DNA from: an uncultured Bacteroidales bacterium
GTDB lineage: Bacteria > Bacteroidota > Bacteroidia > Bacteroidales > WCHB1-69
DNA length: 48,253 nt
NCBI GenBank assembly: GCA_900317715.1
Contig: ONHS01000010.1
Location: 1-48,253, forward strand
Reading direction: 5' to 3'
A program made the position numbers and the translations under genes. The stretch's first letter is position 1. Every line of letters starts with the position of its first letter. A model generated the notes under the pieces. That model ran no database searches. It was not told where the DNA came from and saw only the letters and a list, made by a program, of their open reading frames with translations. This document shows positions 7,935-17,085 of the stretch, piece by piece.

Positions 7935-8207
7935 CTATGCAACAGCGATGAGCAGACACACCACAGTGGCGAACAAAGCAACACCCTCGACGAGAGCGGC
8001 TGCGATAATCATGTTCGTACGGATGTCACCTGCAACCTCAGGCTGGCGGGCGATAGCGGACATAGCATCCTTACCGATGTTACCCACACCGAGACCAGCA
8101 CCGATAGCGGCGAGACCAGCGCCGATGCCGGCACCCATTTTTCCGATACCGAGGCCTGCGCCTGCTGCTTGCAATAATGTTGTCAATAATACTGCTAAAC
8201 TTGACAT
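7935..8207 (-). CDS. atpE: F0F1 ATP synthase subunit c
   Basis: The 90-residue proteolipid has two membrane helices joined by the polar loop ARQPE. The ion-carrying acidic residue is Glu74 in the second helix (AALVEGVALF). The helix-1 Gln and the Ser after Glu that mark sodium-type rings are not seen, so proton coupling is more likely. The first helix carries the usual GxGxG packing pattern (GIGAGLAAIGAGLGVG). It lies between atpB and atpF, as in the standard order. Confidence 0.95.
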   Translation of the reverse strand: MSSLAVLLTTLLQAAGAGLGIGKMGAGIGAGLAAIGAGLGVGNIGKDAMSAIARQPEVAGDIRTNMIIAAALVEGVALFATVVCLLIAVA

Positions 8208-8272
8208 AATGATTTGATATTTAAGTTATTAAAAGGGTTTTATTTTCGATTAATTCTATACAATATTATATA

Positions 8273-9406
8273 TTACGCTTCCACCACAGCTTCATGCTCA
8301 TGCTCCTCCTCGCCGATGGCCATGCCGATGTACATTGCGCTCAACAAGGTGAAGACGAACGCCTGGATGAACGCTACCAAAAGCTCCATCAAGCCCATGA
8401 AGATATAGAAGAAGATGGAAACCGGGGAGACAGCCAGACCAATGGCTGGGTTCATCTGCCCGAAGATGAAAATCAAAGAAACGAAAGCCAGCGTGATGAT
8501 GTGGCCGGCGGTGATGTTGGCGAAAAGTCGCACCATCAACACAAACGGCTTGGTAAAAATACCGATTACCTCCACCAACGGCATCAACGGCAGCGGAATC
8601 TTCAGCCACCACGGCACACCAGGAGTGTTGAAGATGTCTTTCCAGTACTCTTTGCCGGAAGAGAAGGTGGTCACGAAAAAGGTGATGATCGCCAACACGC
8701 CCGTGACCGCGATATTGCCGGTGAGGTTCGCACCGCCCGGGAAAATCGGGACAATACCTAACATGTTGTTCAGGAAGATGAAGAAGAAGAGCGTAAGTAG
8801 ATATGGGGCGTATTTGTTGGAGTTTTTGCCTAACGACGGGGTGATCACCTCATCTTGCAGGAAGACGATAATGGGCTCCACCAACGCCTGCAGACCGCTG
8901 GGCACCTCGTTGGGATGTTCTTTGTAGCGTTTCGCCACTGACAGGAAAATACAGGTAATCAGGATTAAAGAGATAAACAGGGCGCACACATTCTTGGTGA
9001 TGGAGATGTCCCACTTACAGACGTGGTTCTCGTACATTTCGCCCTCTTCAAGGAGTCCGGTATAGTCGGCGTAGTTGCCGTCGAGTTTCACAATACTGCC
9101 TTTGTTTTCCCCCCAGCCCATCGCATAACCGTTGTAAGCCGCCTCGCCATGGTGAAACTTGCTGGACATGAAGACCACAGGATGTCCGTCGTCGAAGAGG
9201 ATGATGGGCAGCGGGATAGTGACGCTTTTGTCGCCGTCGCCGCAGATGTGCCAGCCGTAGCTATCGATCACGTGTTCGATGATGAACGGACCAGCATCAA
9301 ATTTTTCAGTTTCTTCCGTCGCCGCAGAGAGATTTTGGCACGCAAAAAGCAATATTAACGTGCAAAAAAACGCCGCAAGCCTTCTTTCAAAACTTTTATA
9401 ACTCAT
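8273..9406 (-). CDS. atpB: F0F1 ATP synthase subunit a
   Basis: The 377-residue subunit a is the stator channel that passes ions to the c ring. The essential Arg is in KPFVLMVRLFANITAGH (about residue 293). The protein begins with a signal-like segment and about 110 extra residues predicted to lie in the periplasm before the first core helix, as in other Bacteroidota AtpB proteins. The C-terminus is acidic and His-rich (GEEEHEHEAVVEA). It is first in atpB-atpE-atpF. No atpI precedes it. The 130-base gap to the rightward prolyl oligopeptidase gene must hold divergent promoters. Confidence 0.95.
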   Translation of the reverse strand: MSYKSFERRLAAFFCTLILLFACQNLSAATEETEKFDAGPFIIEHVIDSYGWHICGDGDKSVTIPLPIILFDDGHPVVFMSSKFHHGEAAYNGYAMGWGENKGSIVKLDGNYADYTGLLEEGEMYENHVCKWDISITKNVCALFISLILITCIFLSVAKRYKEHPNEVPSGLQALVEPIIVFLQDEVITPSLGKNSNKYAPYLLTLFFFIFLNNMLGIVPIFPGGANLTGNIAVTGVLAIITFFVTTFSSGKEYWKDIFNTPGVPWWLKIPLPLMPLVEVIGIFTKPFVLMVRLFANITAGHIITLAFVSLIFIFGQMNPAIGLAVSPVSIFFYIFMGLMELLVAFIQAFVFTLLSAMYIGMAIGEEEHEHEAVVEA

Positions 9407-9499
9407 ACGTTTATAATTAGTTATACTATTTTACAAAACCTTTTTTCACTTATTACAAAAAGCCGCGCAATATACGATTTTTTTAACTAAAAAAAATAA

Positions 9500-9507
9500 T
9501 ACTTTTG
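9500..9507 (+). promoter_or_regulatory. -7 promoter box for the prolyl oligopeptidase gene
   Basis: TACTTTTG matches TAnnTTTG. It also overlaps a GTG at 9507 that would otherwise be read as a start, and so argues for initiation at 9531 or 9537. Confidence 0.6.
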
Positions 9508-9536
9508 TGCTTTCAAAATCATCAAAATTCATGCCA

Positions 9537-11663
9537 ATGAAAAAGCTAACTATCAGTATTTTAGCATTAAGTACCATCATTATGCTTGTATCATGTCACA
9601 AGAAAAACAATATTCCCAAAGTGGAATATCCCGAAACCAAGAAATGCGACACCGTGGATCATTATTTCGGTGTAGCCGTGCCTGACCCCTACCGCTGGCT
9701 GGAGGATGACTACTCCGAAGAGACCGCCAACTGGGTGAAAGCGCAGAATGAAGTAACCAACAAATTCTTGTCGCAGATCCCTTACCGCGAGAAGATGAAA
9801 CAACATCTCAAGGACATCATGAACTACCCGAAGGAGGGTGCGCCGTGGAAAAAAGGCGACCGCTACTTCTTCTATCGCAACGACGGTCTGCAGAACCAGA
9901 GTGTGCTCTACTACAAGAACTCCCTTGACGGTGAGGCTGTTGAGCTGCTCGATCCCAATAAACTCTCCGACGACGGCACCGTGGCGCTCTCCACGCTCGG
10001 CATCTCCGACGACGGCAAATATCTCGGATATGCCATCTCGCGCAACGGTAGCGACTGGCAGGAAATTTACGTCAAGGACATTGAGACGGGCATGGTGCTG
10101 GACGACCACCTCGTATGGGTGAAGTTCTCCGGCATCGCGTGGAAAGGCGACGGCTTCTTCTACAGCCGCTTCCCTGAGCCCAAGAACGAACTTTCCGGCG
10201 TGAACGAGAACGGCAAACTCTACTATCACAAGGTTGGTACCGACCAGAAGGCCGACAAACTGGCATACGAAGACCGTACCAATCCGAACTTGAGCTTCAC
10301 CGCCGAGGTCGTCAATAAACGCTATCTGGTGATTTACGGTAGCGAATCTACATCTGGAAACTGTCTGTATTACAAAGATTTGGAAGATCCTAAAGCACAG
10401 TTCATCAAAGCGGTGAGCGACTTTACGGACGACTACAGCGTCATTGACGAAATCGACGGCCATTTCCTCGTGTTGACCAACCACAACGCGCCGGAATACC
10501 AAGTCATCAGCATCCCGATTGGCAGCCTCACGACGATGGGCTGGACCGATGTCATCCCTGCCACCAAAGGCGAAGTGCTGACGGGCGTGAGCCATATCGG
10601 CGGACGACTGATCGCCAACTACACCAAAGATGCCCACTCACTCGTGAAGATTTTCGACGAAAACGGTAAGTTCCTCGCCAATCTCGACAACGACATGATT
10701 GGCACCATCGGCGGTTTCAGCGGCGAGGCGGAAGATACTGAAACGTTCTACACCGTGACCTCCTACATCACCCCGGCAACAATTTACCGATACGATGTAA
10801 AAAACAACAAATCAACGCTTTATAAGAAGTCCGAAATCAAGTTCAACTCCGACGACTACGAAACGGTGCAGAAGTTCTTCACCTCGAAAGACGGCACCAA
10901 AGTCCCGATGTTCATTACCTACAAGAAGGGCATCAAGATGGATGGCAACATTCCCACATTGCTCTATGGTTACGGCGGTTTCAACATCTCCCTCACCCCC
11001 AGTTTCAGCACAACCCGCATTCTGTGGCTGGAGCAGGGCGGCGTATTGGCGGTCGTGAACCTTCGCGGCGGCGGCGAATACGGCAAAGAGTGGCATGAGG
11101 CCGGCACCAAAATGAAGAAACAGAACGTATTCGACGACTGCATTGCAGCAGCGGAATACCTTATCAGCCAAGGTTATACGAGCAAGGAGAAGTTAGCCTT
11201 GCAAGGTGGCTCCAATGGCGGTCTGCTGGTCGGAGCGGTCGTGAACCAGCGTCCCGACCTCTTCGCGGTGGCCATCCCGCAGGTAGGAGTCATGGACATG
11301 CTGCGCTACCACAAATTCACCATAGGTCGCTACTGGGCAGTCGATTACGGTACCAGCGAGGACAGCAAGGAGATGTTCGAGTACCTTTACAAGTACTCCC
11401 CGCTGCACTCCATCCAGAACGGCAAGGAGTATCCGGCCATCCTGGTGACCACCGCCGACCACGACGACCGTGTCGTTCCTGCGCACTCCTTCAAGTACGC
11501 GGCGGCCCTGCAAAACAGCGACATTGGTGACAAGCCGCATCTCATCCGCATCGAGAGCAACGCGGGCCACGGTGGCGGCAAGCCCCTTGACAAGACCATC
11601 GAAGAAGTGACCGACATGTTCTCGTTCATATTCTTCAACATGGGAGTGGAGGTTAGCTATTAG
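9537..11663 (+). CDS. Prolyl oligopeptidase family (S9A) lipoprotein
   Basis: The 708-residue serine peptidase should cleave short peptides after proline. The start at 9537 gives a clean lipoprotein signal (MKKLTISILALST, lipobox LVSC), so the enzyme is membrane-anchored outside the cytoplasm. The N-terminal part (about 30-400) includes the S9 entry motif DPYRWLEDDYSEETANW and a propeller-like middle. The C-terminal hydrolase has nucleophile Ser559 in GGSNGG, the Asp in TADHDDRVVP and His in NAGHGGGKP. An upstream in-frame ATG at 9531 is equally possible. The gene stands alone, with its own promoter and a strong terminator 13 bases after the stop. The stop lies inside a TAGCTATTGGCTATT heptamer tract. 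Confidence 0.93.
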   Translation: MKKLTISILALSTIIMLVSCHKKNNIPKVEYPETKKCDTVDHYFGVAVPDPYRWLEDDYSEETANWVKAQNEVTNKFLSQIPYREKMKQHLKDIMNYPKEGAPWKKGDRYFFYRNDGLQNQSVLYYKNSLDGEAVELLDPNKLSDDGTVALSTLGISDDGKYLGYAISRNGSDWQEIYVKDIETGMVLDDHLVWVKFSGIAWKGDGFFYSRFPEPKNELSGVNENGKLYYHKVGTDQKADKLAYEDRTNPNLSFTAEVVNKRYLVIYGSESTSGNCLYYKDLEDPKAQFIKAVSDFTDDYSVIDEIDGHFLVLTNHNAPEYQVISIPIGSLTTMGWTDVIPATKGEVLTGVSHIGGRLIANYTKDAHSLVKIFDENGKFLANLDNDMIGTIGGFSGEAEDTETFYTVTSYITPATIYRYDVKNNKSTLYKKSEIKFNSDDYETVQKFFTSKDGTKVPMFITYKKGIKMDGNIPTLLYGYGGFNISLTPSFSTTRILWLEQGGVLAVVNLRGGGEYGKEWHEAGTKMKKQNVFDDCIAAAEYLISQGYTSKEKLALQGGSNGGLLVGAVVNQRPDLFAVAIPQVGVMDMLRYHKFTIGRYWAVDYGTSEDSKEMFEYLYKYSPLHSIQNGKEYPAILVTTADHDDRVVPAHSFKYAAALQNSDIGDKPHLIRIESNAGHGGGKPLDKTIEEVTDMFSFIFFNMGVEVSY

Positions 11664-11675
11664 CTATTGGCTATT
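11653..11675. repeat. Heptamer repeat at the end of the prolyl oligopeptidase gene
   Basis: TTAGCTA / TTAGCTA / TTGGCTA units run through the last codons and the stop codon of the gene. They are the same family of units as at 4601-4647. Confidence 0.65.
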
Positions 11676-11718
11676 AAAAAAGTCCGTCCGATTATAATGT
11701 TTCGGACGGACTTTTTTG
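11676..11718 (+). terminator. Intrinsic terminator of the prolyl oligopeptidase gene
   Basis: AAAAAAGTCCGTCCG (11676-11690) pairs with CGGACGGACTTTTTT (11703-11717) across a 12-base loop and ends in a T-run. Confidence 0.9.
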
Positions 11719-11733
11719 TTTAAAAGATTTTTC

Positions 11734-11741
11734 TATTTTTG
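11734..11741 (+). promoter_or_regulatory. -7 promoter box for the rod-shaped RNA
   Basis: TATTTTTG matches TAnnTTTG and is followed by GCAGCCGT. It lies just upstream of the long nested stem. The same box-plus-GCAGCCGT string recurs in front of aspS at 11983. Confidence 0.55.
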
Positions 11742-11768
11742 CAGCCGTCATTCGTGACATTTTATTGT

Positions 11769-11959
11769 AAGAAAGTAGATTTCACTTGTCCGTCAACGTG
11801 AACTTGGACACTTCACTGAAGTATGTACGGCACAGAGAATCAAGCTTACCTATTGAGTATTTGCCAATCAATCAGGTGGGGCTTGCTTCGCAGTGTTTTA
11901 CATACGGGGAGTCCAAGCCCTACGTTGAGGATACTGAAAGTTAGCGGCTCCACTTTCTT
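11769..11959 (+). ncRNA. ssrS: Probable 6S RNA (rod-like structure, Bacteroidales-1 type)
   Basis: A fully nested series of stems folds the whole 191 bases into one rod. AAGAAAGT (11769-11776) pairs with ACTTTCTT (11952-11959), and TTTCA (11780-11784) with TGAAA (11935-11939). TCAACGT (11793-11799) pairs with ACGTTGA (11922-11928), CTTGGAC (11803-11809) with GTCCAAG (11911-11917), GTATGTA (11821-11827) with TACATAC (11899-11905), and CAAGC (11841-11845) with GCTTG (11881-11885). An asymmetric bubble (11810-11820 / 11906-11910) sits about 40 bases in from the closing stem. Size and layout match 6S RNA, which traps RNA polymerase; the Bacteroidales-1 motif has been proposed to be 6S-like. It has its own promoter box. 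An open frame here (11823-12023) runs through the structure and looks non-coding. Confidence 0.7.
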
Positions 11960-11982
11960 TATTTTCCATCCCAAAAAAAATG

Positions 11983-11990
11983 TACCTTTG
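11983..11990 (+). promoter_or_regulatory. -7 promoter box for aspS
   Basis: TACCTTTG matches TAnnTTTG. The predicted start of transcription is near 11997, giving a leader of about 30 bases before the aspS ATG. Confidence 0.65.
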
Positions 11991-12025
11991 CAGCCGTTAT
12001 TTTTGGTTTCAAATTACTCCTAAAT

Positions 12026-13768
12026 ATGTTAAGAACACATACCTGTGGCGAGCTGACGCTTGAGAACATTCAGCAAACCGTGACTTTGAGCGGTTGGATT
12101 CAGAAGATCCGTCATTTGGGCGGCATGATTTTCATTGATTTGCGCGACCGTTATGGCATCACACAACTGGCCTTCAACCACGAGGAGCGCCCCGAACTGT
12201 GCGAGCGCGCCGAGCAGATGGGCCGCGAGTGGGTTATCCGCGTAACTGGCAAAGTAATTGAACGTTACAGTAAAAATAAGAACATCCCGACCGGCGATAT
12301 AGAAATTGAAGTGCACGAATTGGAAGTGCTCAACGAGGCCGCCGTTCCTCCGTTCACCATCGAAGACGAATCCGATGGTGGCGACGAACTCCGCATGAAA
12401 TACCGCTACCTCGACATCCGCCGCAACCCCGTGAAGAACAACCTCATCTTCCGTCATAAACTCGGCTTGGAAATCCGTAAATACTTGAGTGAACAAGGTT
12501 TCCTGGAAATTGAAACCCCGTTCCTCGTGAACAGTACGCCCGAGGGTGCCCGCGACTTCCTCGTGCCCTCCCGCATGAATCCCGGCGAATTCTACGCCCT
12601 TCCGCAATCCCCGCAGACGCTCAAACAGCTGCTGATGATGGCCGGCATGGACCGCTATTTCCAGATTGTGCGTTGCTTCCGCGATGAGGACCTCCGCGCC
12701 GATCGCCAACCTGAATTCACGCAGGTCGATTGCGAGATGTCGTTCATCGAACAAGAAGACATCCTCAACCTGTTCGAAGGTCTTGTGCAACATATCTTCC
12801 GTACGTTCAAGGGTATGGAGATTGGCAAACTGGATCGCATGACCTGGAACGATGCCATGAAATACTACGGTTCAGACAAACCCGACGCTCGTTTCGGAAT
12901 GCGTTTCGTGGAGCTCAACGACGTGCTGCAAGGCAAAGAGTTCAAGGTCTTCAACGAGGCTGAGCTCATCATCGGTATCAAGGCCGAGGGTTGTGGTAAC
13001 TATTCCCGCAAACAACTCGACAATCTCACCGAGTTTGTGAAGAGCCCGAGAGTGGGCGCTGCCGGTTTAGTCTATATCCTTTGTAATCAAGATGGTACGT
13101 ATAAATCTTCCGTCGATAAATTCTACACACAAGACGATTTGAAGGCCGTGGCAGAACGTTGCGACGCGCACGCCGGCGATCTCATCCTCATCTTGTCGGG
13201 CAAGGCTATGAAGACCCGCAAGCAGATGTGCGAATTGCGTCTCGAAATGGGTACTCGACTCGGTTTGCGCAAGGCTGGCGAGTACAAGGCTATGTGGGTG
13301 GTCGATTTCCCGCTGTTGGAGTGGGACGAAGAGACCCAACGCTATTACGCTATGCACCACCCGTTTACCGCGCCGAAGCCTGAGCATGAGGATTGGCTCG
13401 AAAGCCGTCCCGGCGAGGTGCTGGCCAACGCTTACGACTTGGTCATCAACGGTTCTGAAATCGGCGGCGGTTCCATCCGTATCCACCGTCCGGAACTGCA
13501 GAAACGCATGTTCAAAGCCTTGAATTTCACAGAAGAACAAGCGCAGAGCCAATTCGGATTCCTCATCAATGCCTTCAAGTTCGGTGCTCCGCCTCACGGT
13601 GGTATCGCTTTCGGTTTCGACCGTCTGTGCGCTGTGTTGAGCGATTGCGACAGCATCCGCGACTTCATCGCGTTCCCGAAGAACAACGCCGGTCGCGACA
13701 CCATGCTGCCCGCTCCCACGCCTATCGATCCCAAACAATTGGATGAATTAAACATCAAATTGAAATAA
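12026..13768 (+). CDS. aspS: Aspartyl-tRNA synthetase
   Basis: The 580-residue bacterial-type enzyme charges tRNA-Asp. The N-terminal anticodon-binding OB fold opens with [20 protein letters not shown]. The class II core follows ([67 protein letters not shown]), with the bacterial GAD insertion, then motif 3 ([14 protein letters not shown]) and the typical end [17 protein letters not shown]. Leu31 and Lys83 are the residue types expected of a discriminating enzyme that does not misacylate tRNA-Asn; this is inference from alignment by eye. The stop is followed directly by the mlaE-like ATG, so the genes are probably cotranscribed. Confidence 0.97.
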   Translation: MLRTHTCGELTLENIQQTVTLSGWIQKIRHLGGMIFIDLRDRYGITQLAFNHEERPELCERAEQMGREWVIRVTGKVIERYSKNKNIPTGDIEIEVHELEVLNEAAVPPFTIEDESDGGDELRMKYRYLDIRRNPVKNNLIFRHKLGLEIRKYLSEQGFLEIETPFLVNSTPEGARDFLVPSRMNPGEFYALPQSPQTLKQLLMMAGMDRYFQIVRCFRDEDLRADRQPEFTQVDCEMSFIEQEDILNLFEGLVQHIFRTFKGMEIGKLDRMTWNDAMKYYGSDKPDARFGMRFVELNDVLQGKEFKVFNEAELIIGIKAEGCGNYSRKQLDNLTEFVKSPRVGAAGLVYILCNQDGTYKSSVDKFYTQDDLKAVAERCDAHAGDLILILSGKAMKTRKQMCELRLEMGTRLGLRKAGEYKAMWVVDFPLLEWDEETQRYYAMHHPFTAPKPEHEDWLESRPGEVLANAYDLVINGSEIGGGSIRIHRPELQKRMFKALNFTEEQAQSQFGFLINAFKFGAPPHGGIAFGFDRLCAVLSDCDSIRDFIAFPKNNAGRDTMLPAPTPIDPKQLDELNIKLK

Positions 13769-14512
13769 ATGCTCCGCCAACTCCTGGCCACATTCGGCGA
13801 ATATCTCATTTTCCTGCGGCAGGTTTTTTCCAAACCTGCCAAATGGTCTATGTTTTTCAAGAAATGGCTTTTCGAGTTGGATGCTATGGGCATCGGCTCC
13901 ATGCTGATTGTCTGCATCGTGTCGCTTGCCATGGGCAGTGTGATCACGTTGCAGACCGCCCTTCAAATTGAAAGCGGATGGATTCCCGCATGGACAGTAG
14001 GTTTCGTGGCCCGCACCTCCATCGTGATGGAACTCTGCCCGACAATTATCAGCTTGCTGTTGGTGGGCAATCTCGGTTCCCGCATCACAGCGGAAATCGG
14101 CAGTATGCGTGTCACTGAACAGATTGATGCACTGGAGGTTATGGGTGTTAACCCCGCTTCACACCTGGTATTGCCCAAAGTGCTGGCTTCCATCATCGTC
14201 AATCCTGTTCTGTGTATATTCAGTATCGCTTTTGCCCTATTCGGCGGCTTTCTGACCGTATGGCTCACCGGCTGCATCTCCACCTACAACTTCATGGACG
14301 GTCTCACATACTGTTTCCGTGTTTATGACGTGGTCTATGCGCTGACGAAAACCTGCGTCTTCGCCTTCGTGATGTCCACCGTAGCCTCCTTCTACGGCTA
14401 CCGAATCGAAGGCGGCGCACTCGAACTCGGCAAAGCCAGCACACAAGGAATTGTGGTATCCAGCTTCGTCATTCTGGTACTGAATGTGGTAATCACGAAT
14501 ATTATGTTGTAA
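13769..14512 (+). CDS. mlaE: MlaE-family lipid ABC transporter permease
   Basis: The 247-residue membrane protein belongs to the MlaE/YrbE permease family, which works with an MlaF ATPase and an MCE-domain protein to move phospholipids between the membranes. Family signatures are present: the amphipathic N-terminal helix, LAMGSVITLQTALQ, the central TSIVMELCPTIISLLLVGNLGSRITAEIGSMRVTEQIDALEVMGVNP block, and the final VVSSFVILVLNVVITNIML helix. The ATG abuts the aspS stop with no spacing. The ATPase gene follows after 90 bases. No mlaD/MCE gene is adjacent, which is unusual. Confidence 0.92.
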   Translation: MLRQLLATFGEYLIFLRQVFSKPAKWSMFFKKWLFELDAMGIGSMLIVCIVSLAMGSVITLQTALQIESGWIPAWTVGFVARTSIVMELCPTIISLLLVGNLGSRITAEIGSMRVTEQIDALEVMGVNPASHLVLPKVLASIIVNPVLCIFSIAFALFGGFLTVWLTGCISTYNFMDGLTYCFRVYDVVYALTKTCVFAFVMSTVASFYGYRIEGGALELGKASTQGIVVSSFVILVLNVVITNIML

Positions 14513-14517
14513 TCAAC

Positions 14518-14545
14518 GTAGGGGCGAATAATTATTCGCCCCTAC
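14518..14545. repeat. Perfect palindromic intergenic repeat
   Basis: GTAGGGGCGAATA (14518-14530) and TATTCGCCCCTAC (14533-14545) form a 13-bp stem with a two-base centre. This is the same element as at 6036-6063. Here no T-run follows on the plus strand, so it need not stop transcription into the next gene. Between it and the next start lies a TAAACATTAACCCT-type simple repeat. Confidence 0.7.
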
Positions 14546-14602
14546 CAACCATCAACTGCTTCTATAACCAATAACCCATAAACATTAACCCTTAAACATT
14601 AA

Positions 14603-15355
14603 ATGATCGAGGTCAACAACGTTTCCAAATATTTCGGCGAAAAGCAGATCTTGCACAGCATCAACACCCAGTTCGAGGAGGGCAAGGTGAACTTGATCAT
14701 CGGGCGTTCCGGATCGGGCAAAACGGTGCTGATGAAGTGTCTGGTGGGTCTGCACAGTCCAGAAGAGGGAAAAGTGCTCTACAGCGGGCGCGAATTTCAT
14801 AACCTGCCGGAAAATGAGAAATTGTTGCTCCGGAAGGAGATGGGAATGGTGTTCCAAGGTTCCGCCCTTTTCGATTCGATGACTATTGAAGAGAACATCA
14901 CCTTCCCACTGGACATGTTCACGGAGCAGAGCGAAAGTGAGAAACATGACCGCGCCAATTTCTGTTTGGAATGTGTTGATTTGGAGAATGTTAACAAGCT
15001 CTATCCTGCAGAGTTAAGCGGTGGTATGAAAAAGCGTGCCGCCATCGCCCGAGCACTCGCATGTAATCCCAAATACCTCTTCTTTGACGAACCAAACTCC
15101 GGTTTGGATCCCAAAACCTCGCTGCTCATCGACGAACTCATCACCAAAATCACCCACGACTTCAACACCACCACGGTGGTCAACACCCATGACCTCAACT
15201 CCATCATCACCATCGGCGAGACCATCTCATTCATCTACCAAGGGCATCTGGCCTGGCGCGGCAGCAGCGACAACATCCTCACCTCCGACGACCAAACGTT
15301 GAACGATTTCATCTACGCGCAGCCGCTGACACAGAGGTTGCGGAAGACATTGTGA
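14603..15355 (+). CDS. mlaF: MlaF-family lipid ABC transporter ATPase
   Basis: The 250-residue ATP-binding subunit pairs with the MlaE-like permease upstream. Walker A is GRSGSGKT (34-41), the Q-loop is in MVFQGSALFDSMTIEENI (83-100), the signature is LSGGMKKRAAIARAL (138-152), Walker B is YLFFDEPNSGLDP (158-170), and the switch His is in VVNTHDLNS. The FQGSALFDSMTV-like Q-loop region is characteristic of MlaF. The transporter probably helps keep outer-membrane lipid asymmetry. The absence of an adjacent MCE/mlaD gene means the substrate-binding part is encoded elsewhere. Confidence 0.93.
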   Translation: MIEVNNVSKYFGEKQILHSINTQFEEGKVNLIIGRSGSGKTVLMKCLVGLHSPEEGKVLYSGREFHNLPENEKLLLRKEMGMVFQGSALFDSMTIEENITFPLDMFTEQSESEKHDRANFCLECVDLENVNKLYPAELSGGMKKRAAIARALACNPKYLFFDEPNSGLDPKTSLLIDELITKITHDFNTTTVVNTHDLNSIITIGETISFIYQGHLAWRGSSDNILTSDDQTLNDFIYAQPLTQRLRKTL

Positions 15356-15582
15356 TTTCGGCTATTGGCCGTTGGCTTTCTGGCAACTCATATATTCTTA
15401 ATTCATAATTGATTCTCACGCGTACGCTGGCGCAGGCATCAACGTGGCACAGTGGTTGATGATATCATTGGCATTGGAAAAACTGGCATCACAGACTCTC
15501 TCGGATCATCTACACGTATAATTCTTTGCAATCAAATATACGTGCAGATACGTGTGATACGCAGAGATAAACTTGTTGTACG
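15356..15582. other. Intergenic stretch without recognised content
   Basis: A short GGCTATTGGCCGTTGGCT heptamer-like tract follows the mlaF stop. The remainder shows no convincing ORF, terminator or RNA fold. It marks the switch to an AT-rich accessory segment. Confidence 0.5.
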
Positions 15583-17055
15583 TTATTTTATGATTTTTTC
15601 TATTTGATTATCTCCAGTTCGATGCTTCAGAAAATAGACCGCTTCGTCAGAAATGTATAAGACTTGCATGAAATATTCTCTAGCATAGTAATTGTTTTGT
15701 GGAGAATAGAGGAGTGTATATTCAACGTTCAAATTTTCATCCAATTTTCCGATGACTATACAATGTTCTTCCATTTTTCTTAGCGTTTCCCATTTTTTGG
15801 CTTTTGGGACACCATAATTTGCTTTGTGCCCATTATATAACAGCCAAACATCTCCGTCCCATTCTATCATCAAATCATCTGGGTCTAAAGTTTCATACAG
15901 ACTACCATAAGGCAACACTTGGGTGGTCACTTGCCCGTTGTTGTCCAATAAAAATAGGTTGAGGCATTGGTATATATAGTATGTGTAATAGTAGCTACCG
16001 GTACTGCCTACATGACTCTTATATTGCGTACCTAACGCCATGATTCGCCCATCGCTTAATGGTAAAATTTGTAATGGGTTAAAAAGTAGTCCTTCTTCAT
16101 GATCTTGAAACGTGACACCTTTAGGTTCCTTCGGAATTTCAATTTCGTAATCATGCATCGTTGATACTTCTCCATTGTGGTCCAATTCAAAAGTTGCTAC
16201 GCCTGTTGGGGTTTCGCTAAAGAATATTAAATTATTGTTAGGCATTAAGGTGACAATGGGGTTTATCAGTTGGTTCTCTACTATCGTCTTCGGTGCAAAC
16301 GATCCTTCAGAGGTGATTGTCAAGTATCTGTAAGTCCAATATTTTGTATTTATTTCCAATCCCAATTCATCTTCCGTGGTTTCGTTGGGTTTGCGTTTCT
16401 CTACAATATATATAGTAGCTTCATTCGTCAAAAAACAATTATCTATTGAGGGTGGTGTTCCTTTCAGTTGTTGTTGTATCTGCATAAGTGTAGTACCATC
16501 AATAGCACAAACCTTAACTTCTATAGTATAATTGTTTAATCTTCTATTGGTTGGACGTAAAATGGTCACGAAAGCCATCTTAGAGCGATCTGGTGACCAA
16601 ACGATATTTGCATTTAAAATAGTAGAATTGATGGCAGGAACACTATGCACAGTGGTTTTGACAAATTTACGGGGAGTTTTCTCCATAATGGGAAAGGAAC
16701 TTTGGAAATAGTCAAAACTTTTCGTTTTCTTATTGAAATTGTAACCTAACAACACAATATTATCGTCTTGTTTATAGGCAGTTCTGAACATAAAATCTTC
16801 ATCTATCTCGTGTTCTTTCACCACGGAATGCTTTATTTTGTCATATACCGTTATGTACGTGTTTTCATCTAAGACATTATAGTCTGGCCCATCATCAACA
16901 GCACAAAAATAGAGATAATTATTGTCTTCAGAAATCAATTCAACGCTGGTCTCGTCGCCAATTTCGGTTTTGGGTCCGTTCGGCACAAGTGTTTGCGCGC
17001 GACTTTCGGACATGGCAAACAGGAACAGAAAAGCTAAAACCAATACTTTTTTCAT
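15583..17055 (-). CDS. Secreted protein of unknown function, beta-propeller-like
   Basis: The 490-residue protein starts with a signal peptide (MKKVLVLAFLFLFAMSESRAQ, cleavage after RAQ). It has no lipobox and no T9SS sorting domain. The mature part is rich in beta-strand-like segments with repeated Tyr/Phe and Asn/Asp turns (NNYLYFCAVDDG, NIVLLGYNFNKK, NANIVWSPDRSKMAFVTI, NNLIFFSETPTG, GRIMALGTQYKS), suggesting a propeller. I do not recognise a family. The coding sequence is clearly more AT-rich than mlaF upstream and uvrD downstream, and a transposase remnant lies upstream. Both suggest acquisition from elsewhere. It is a lone gene with a promoter box about 110 bases upstream of the start. 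Confidence 0.75.
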   Translation of the reverse strand: MKKVLVLAFLFLFAMSESRAQTLVPNGPKTEIGDETSVELISEDNNYLYFCAVDDGPDYNVLDENTYITVYDKIKHSVVKEHEIDEDFMFRTAYKQDDNIVLLGYNFNKKTKSFDYFQSSFPIMEKTPRKFVKTTVHSVPAINSTILNANIVWSPDRSKMAFVTILRPTNRRLNNYTIEVKVCAIDGTTLMQIQQQLKGTPPSIDNCFLTNEATIYIVEKRKPNETTEDELGLEINTKYWTYRYLTITSEGSFAPKTIVENQLINPIVTLMPNNNLIFFSETPTGVATFELDHNGEVSTMHDYEIEIPKEPKGVTFQDHEEGLLFNPLQILPLSDGRIMALGTQYKSHVGSTGSYYYTYYIYQCLNLFLLDNNGQVTTQVLPYGSLYETLDPDDLMIEWDGDVWLLYNGHKANYGVPKAKKWETLRKMEEHCIVIGKLDENLNVEYTLLYSPQNNYYAREYFMQVLYISDEAVYFLKHRTGDNQIEKIIK

Positions 17056-17085
17056 TTATGTTCAAAAGGACTTCTAGCTGATTAG

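Noticed and set aside
9591..10637. Minus-strand frame of 348 codons inside the prolyl oligopeptidase gene
   Set aside because: It is antisense to a gene with a full catalytic triad, with no independent start signals.
11823..12023. Small plus-strand frame (66 codons) before aspS
   Set aside because: It overlaps the rod-shaped RNA and the aspS promoter; the peptide has no recognisable features.
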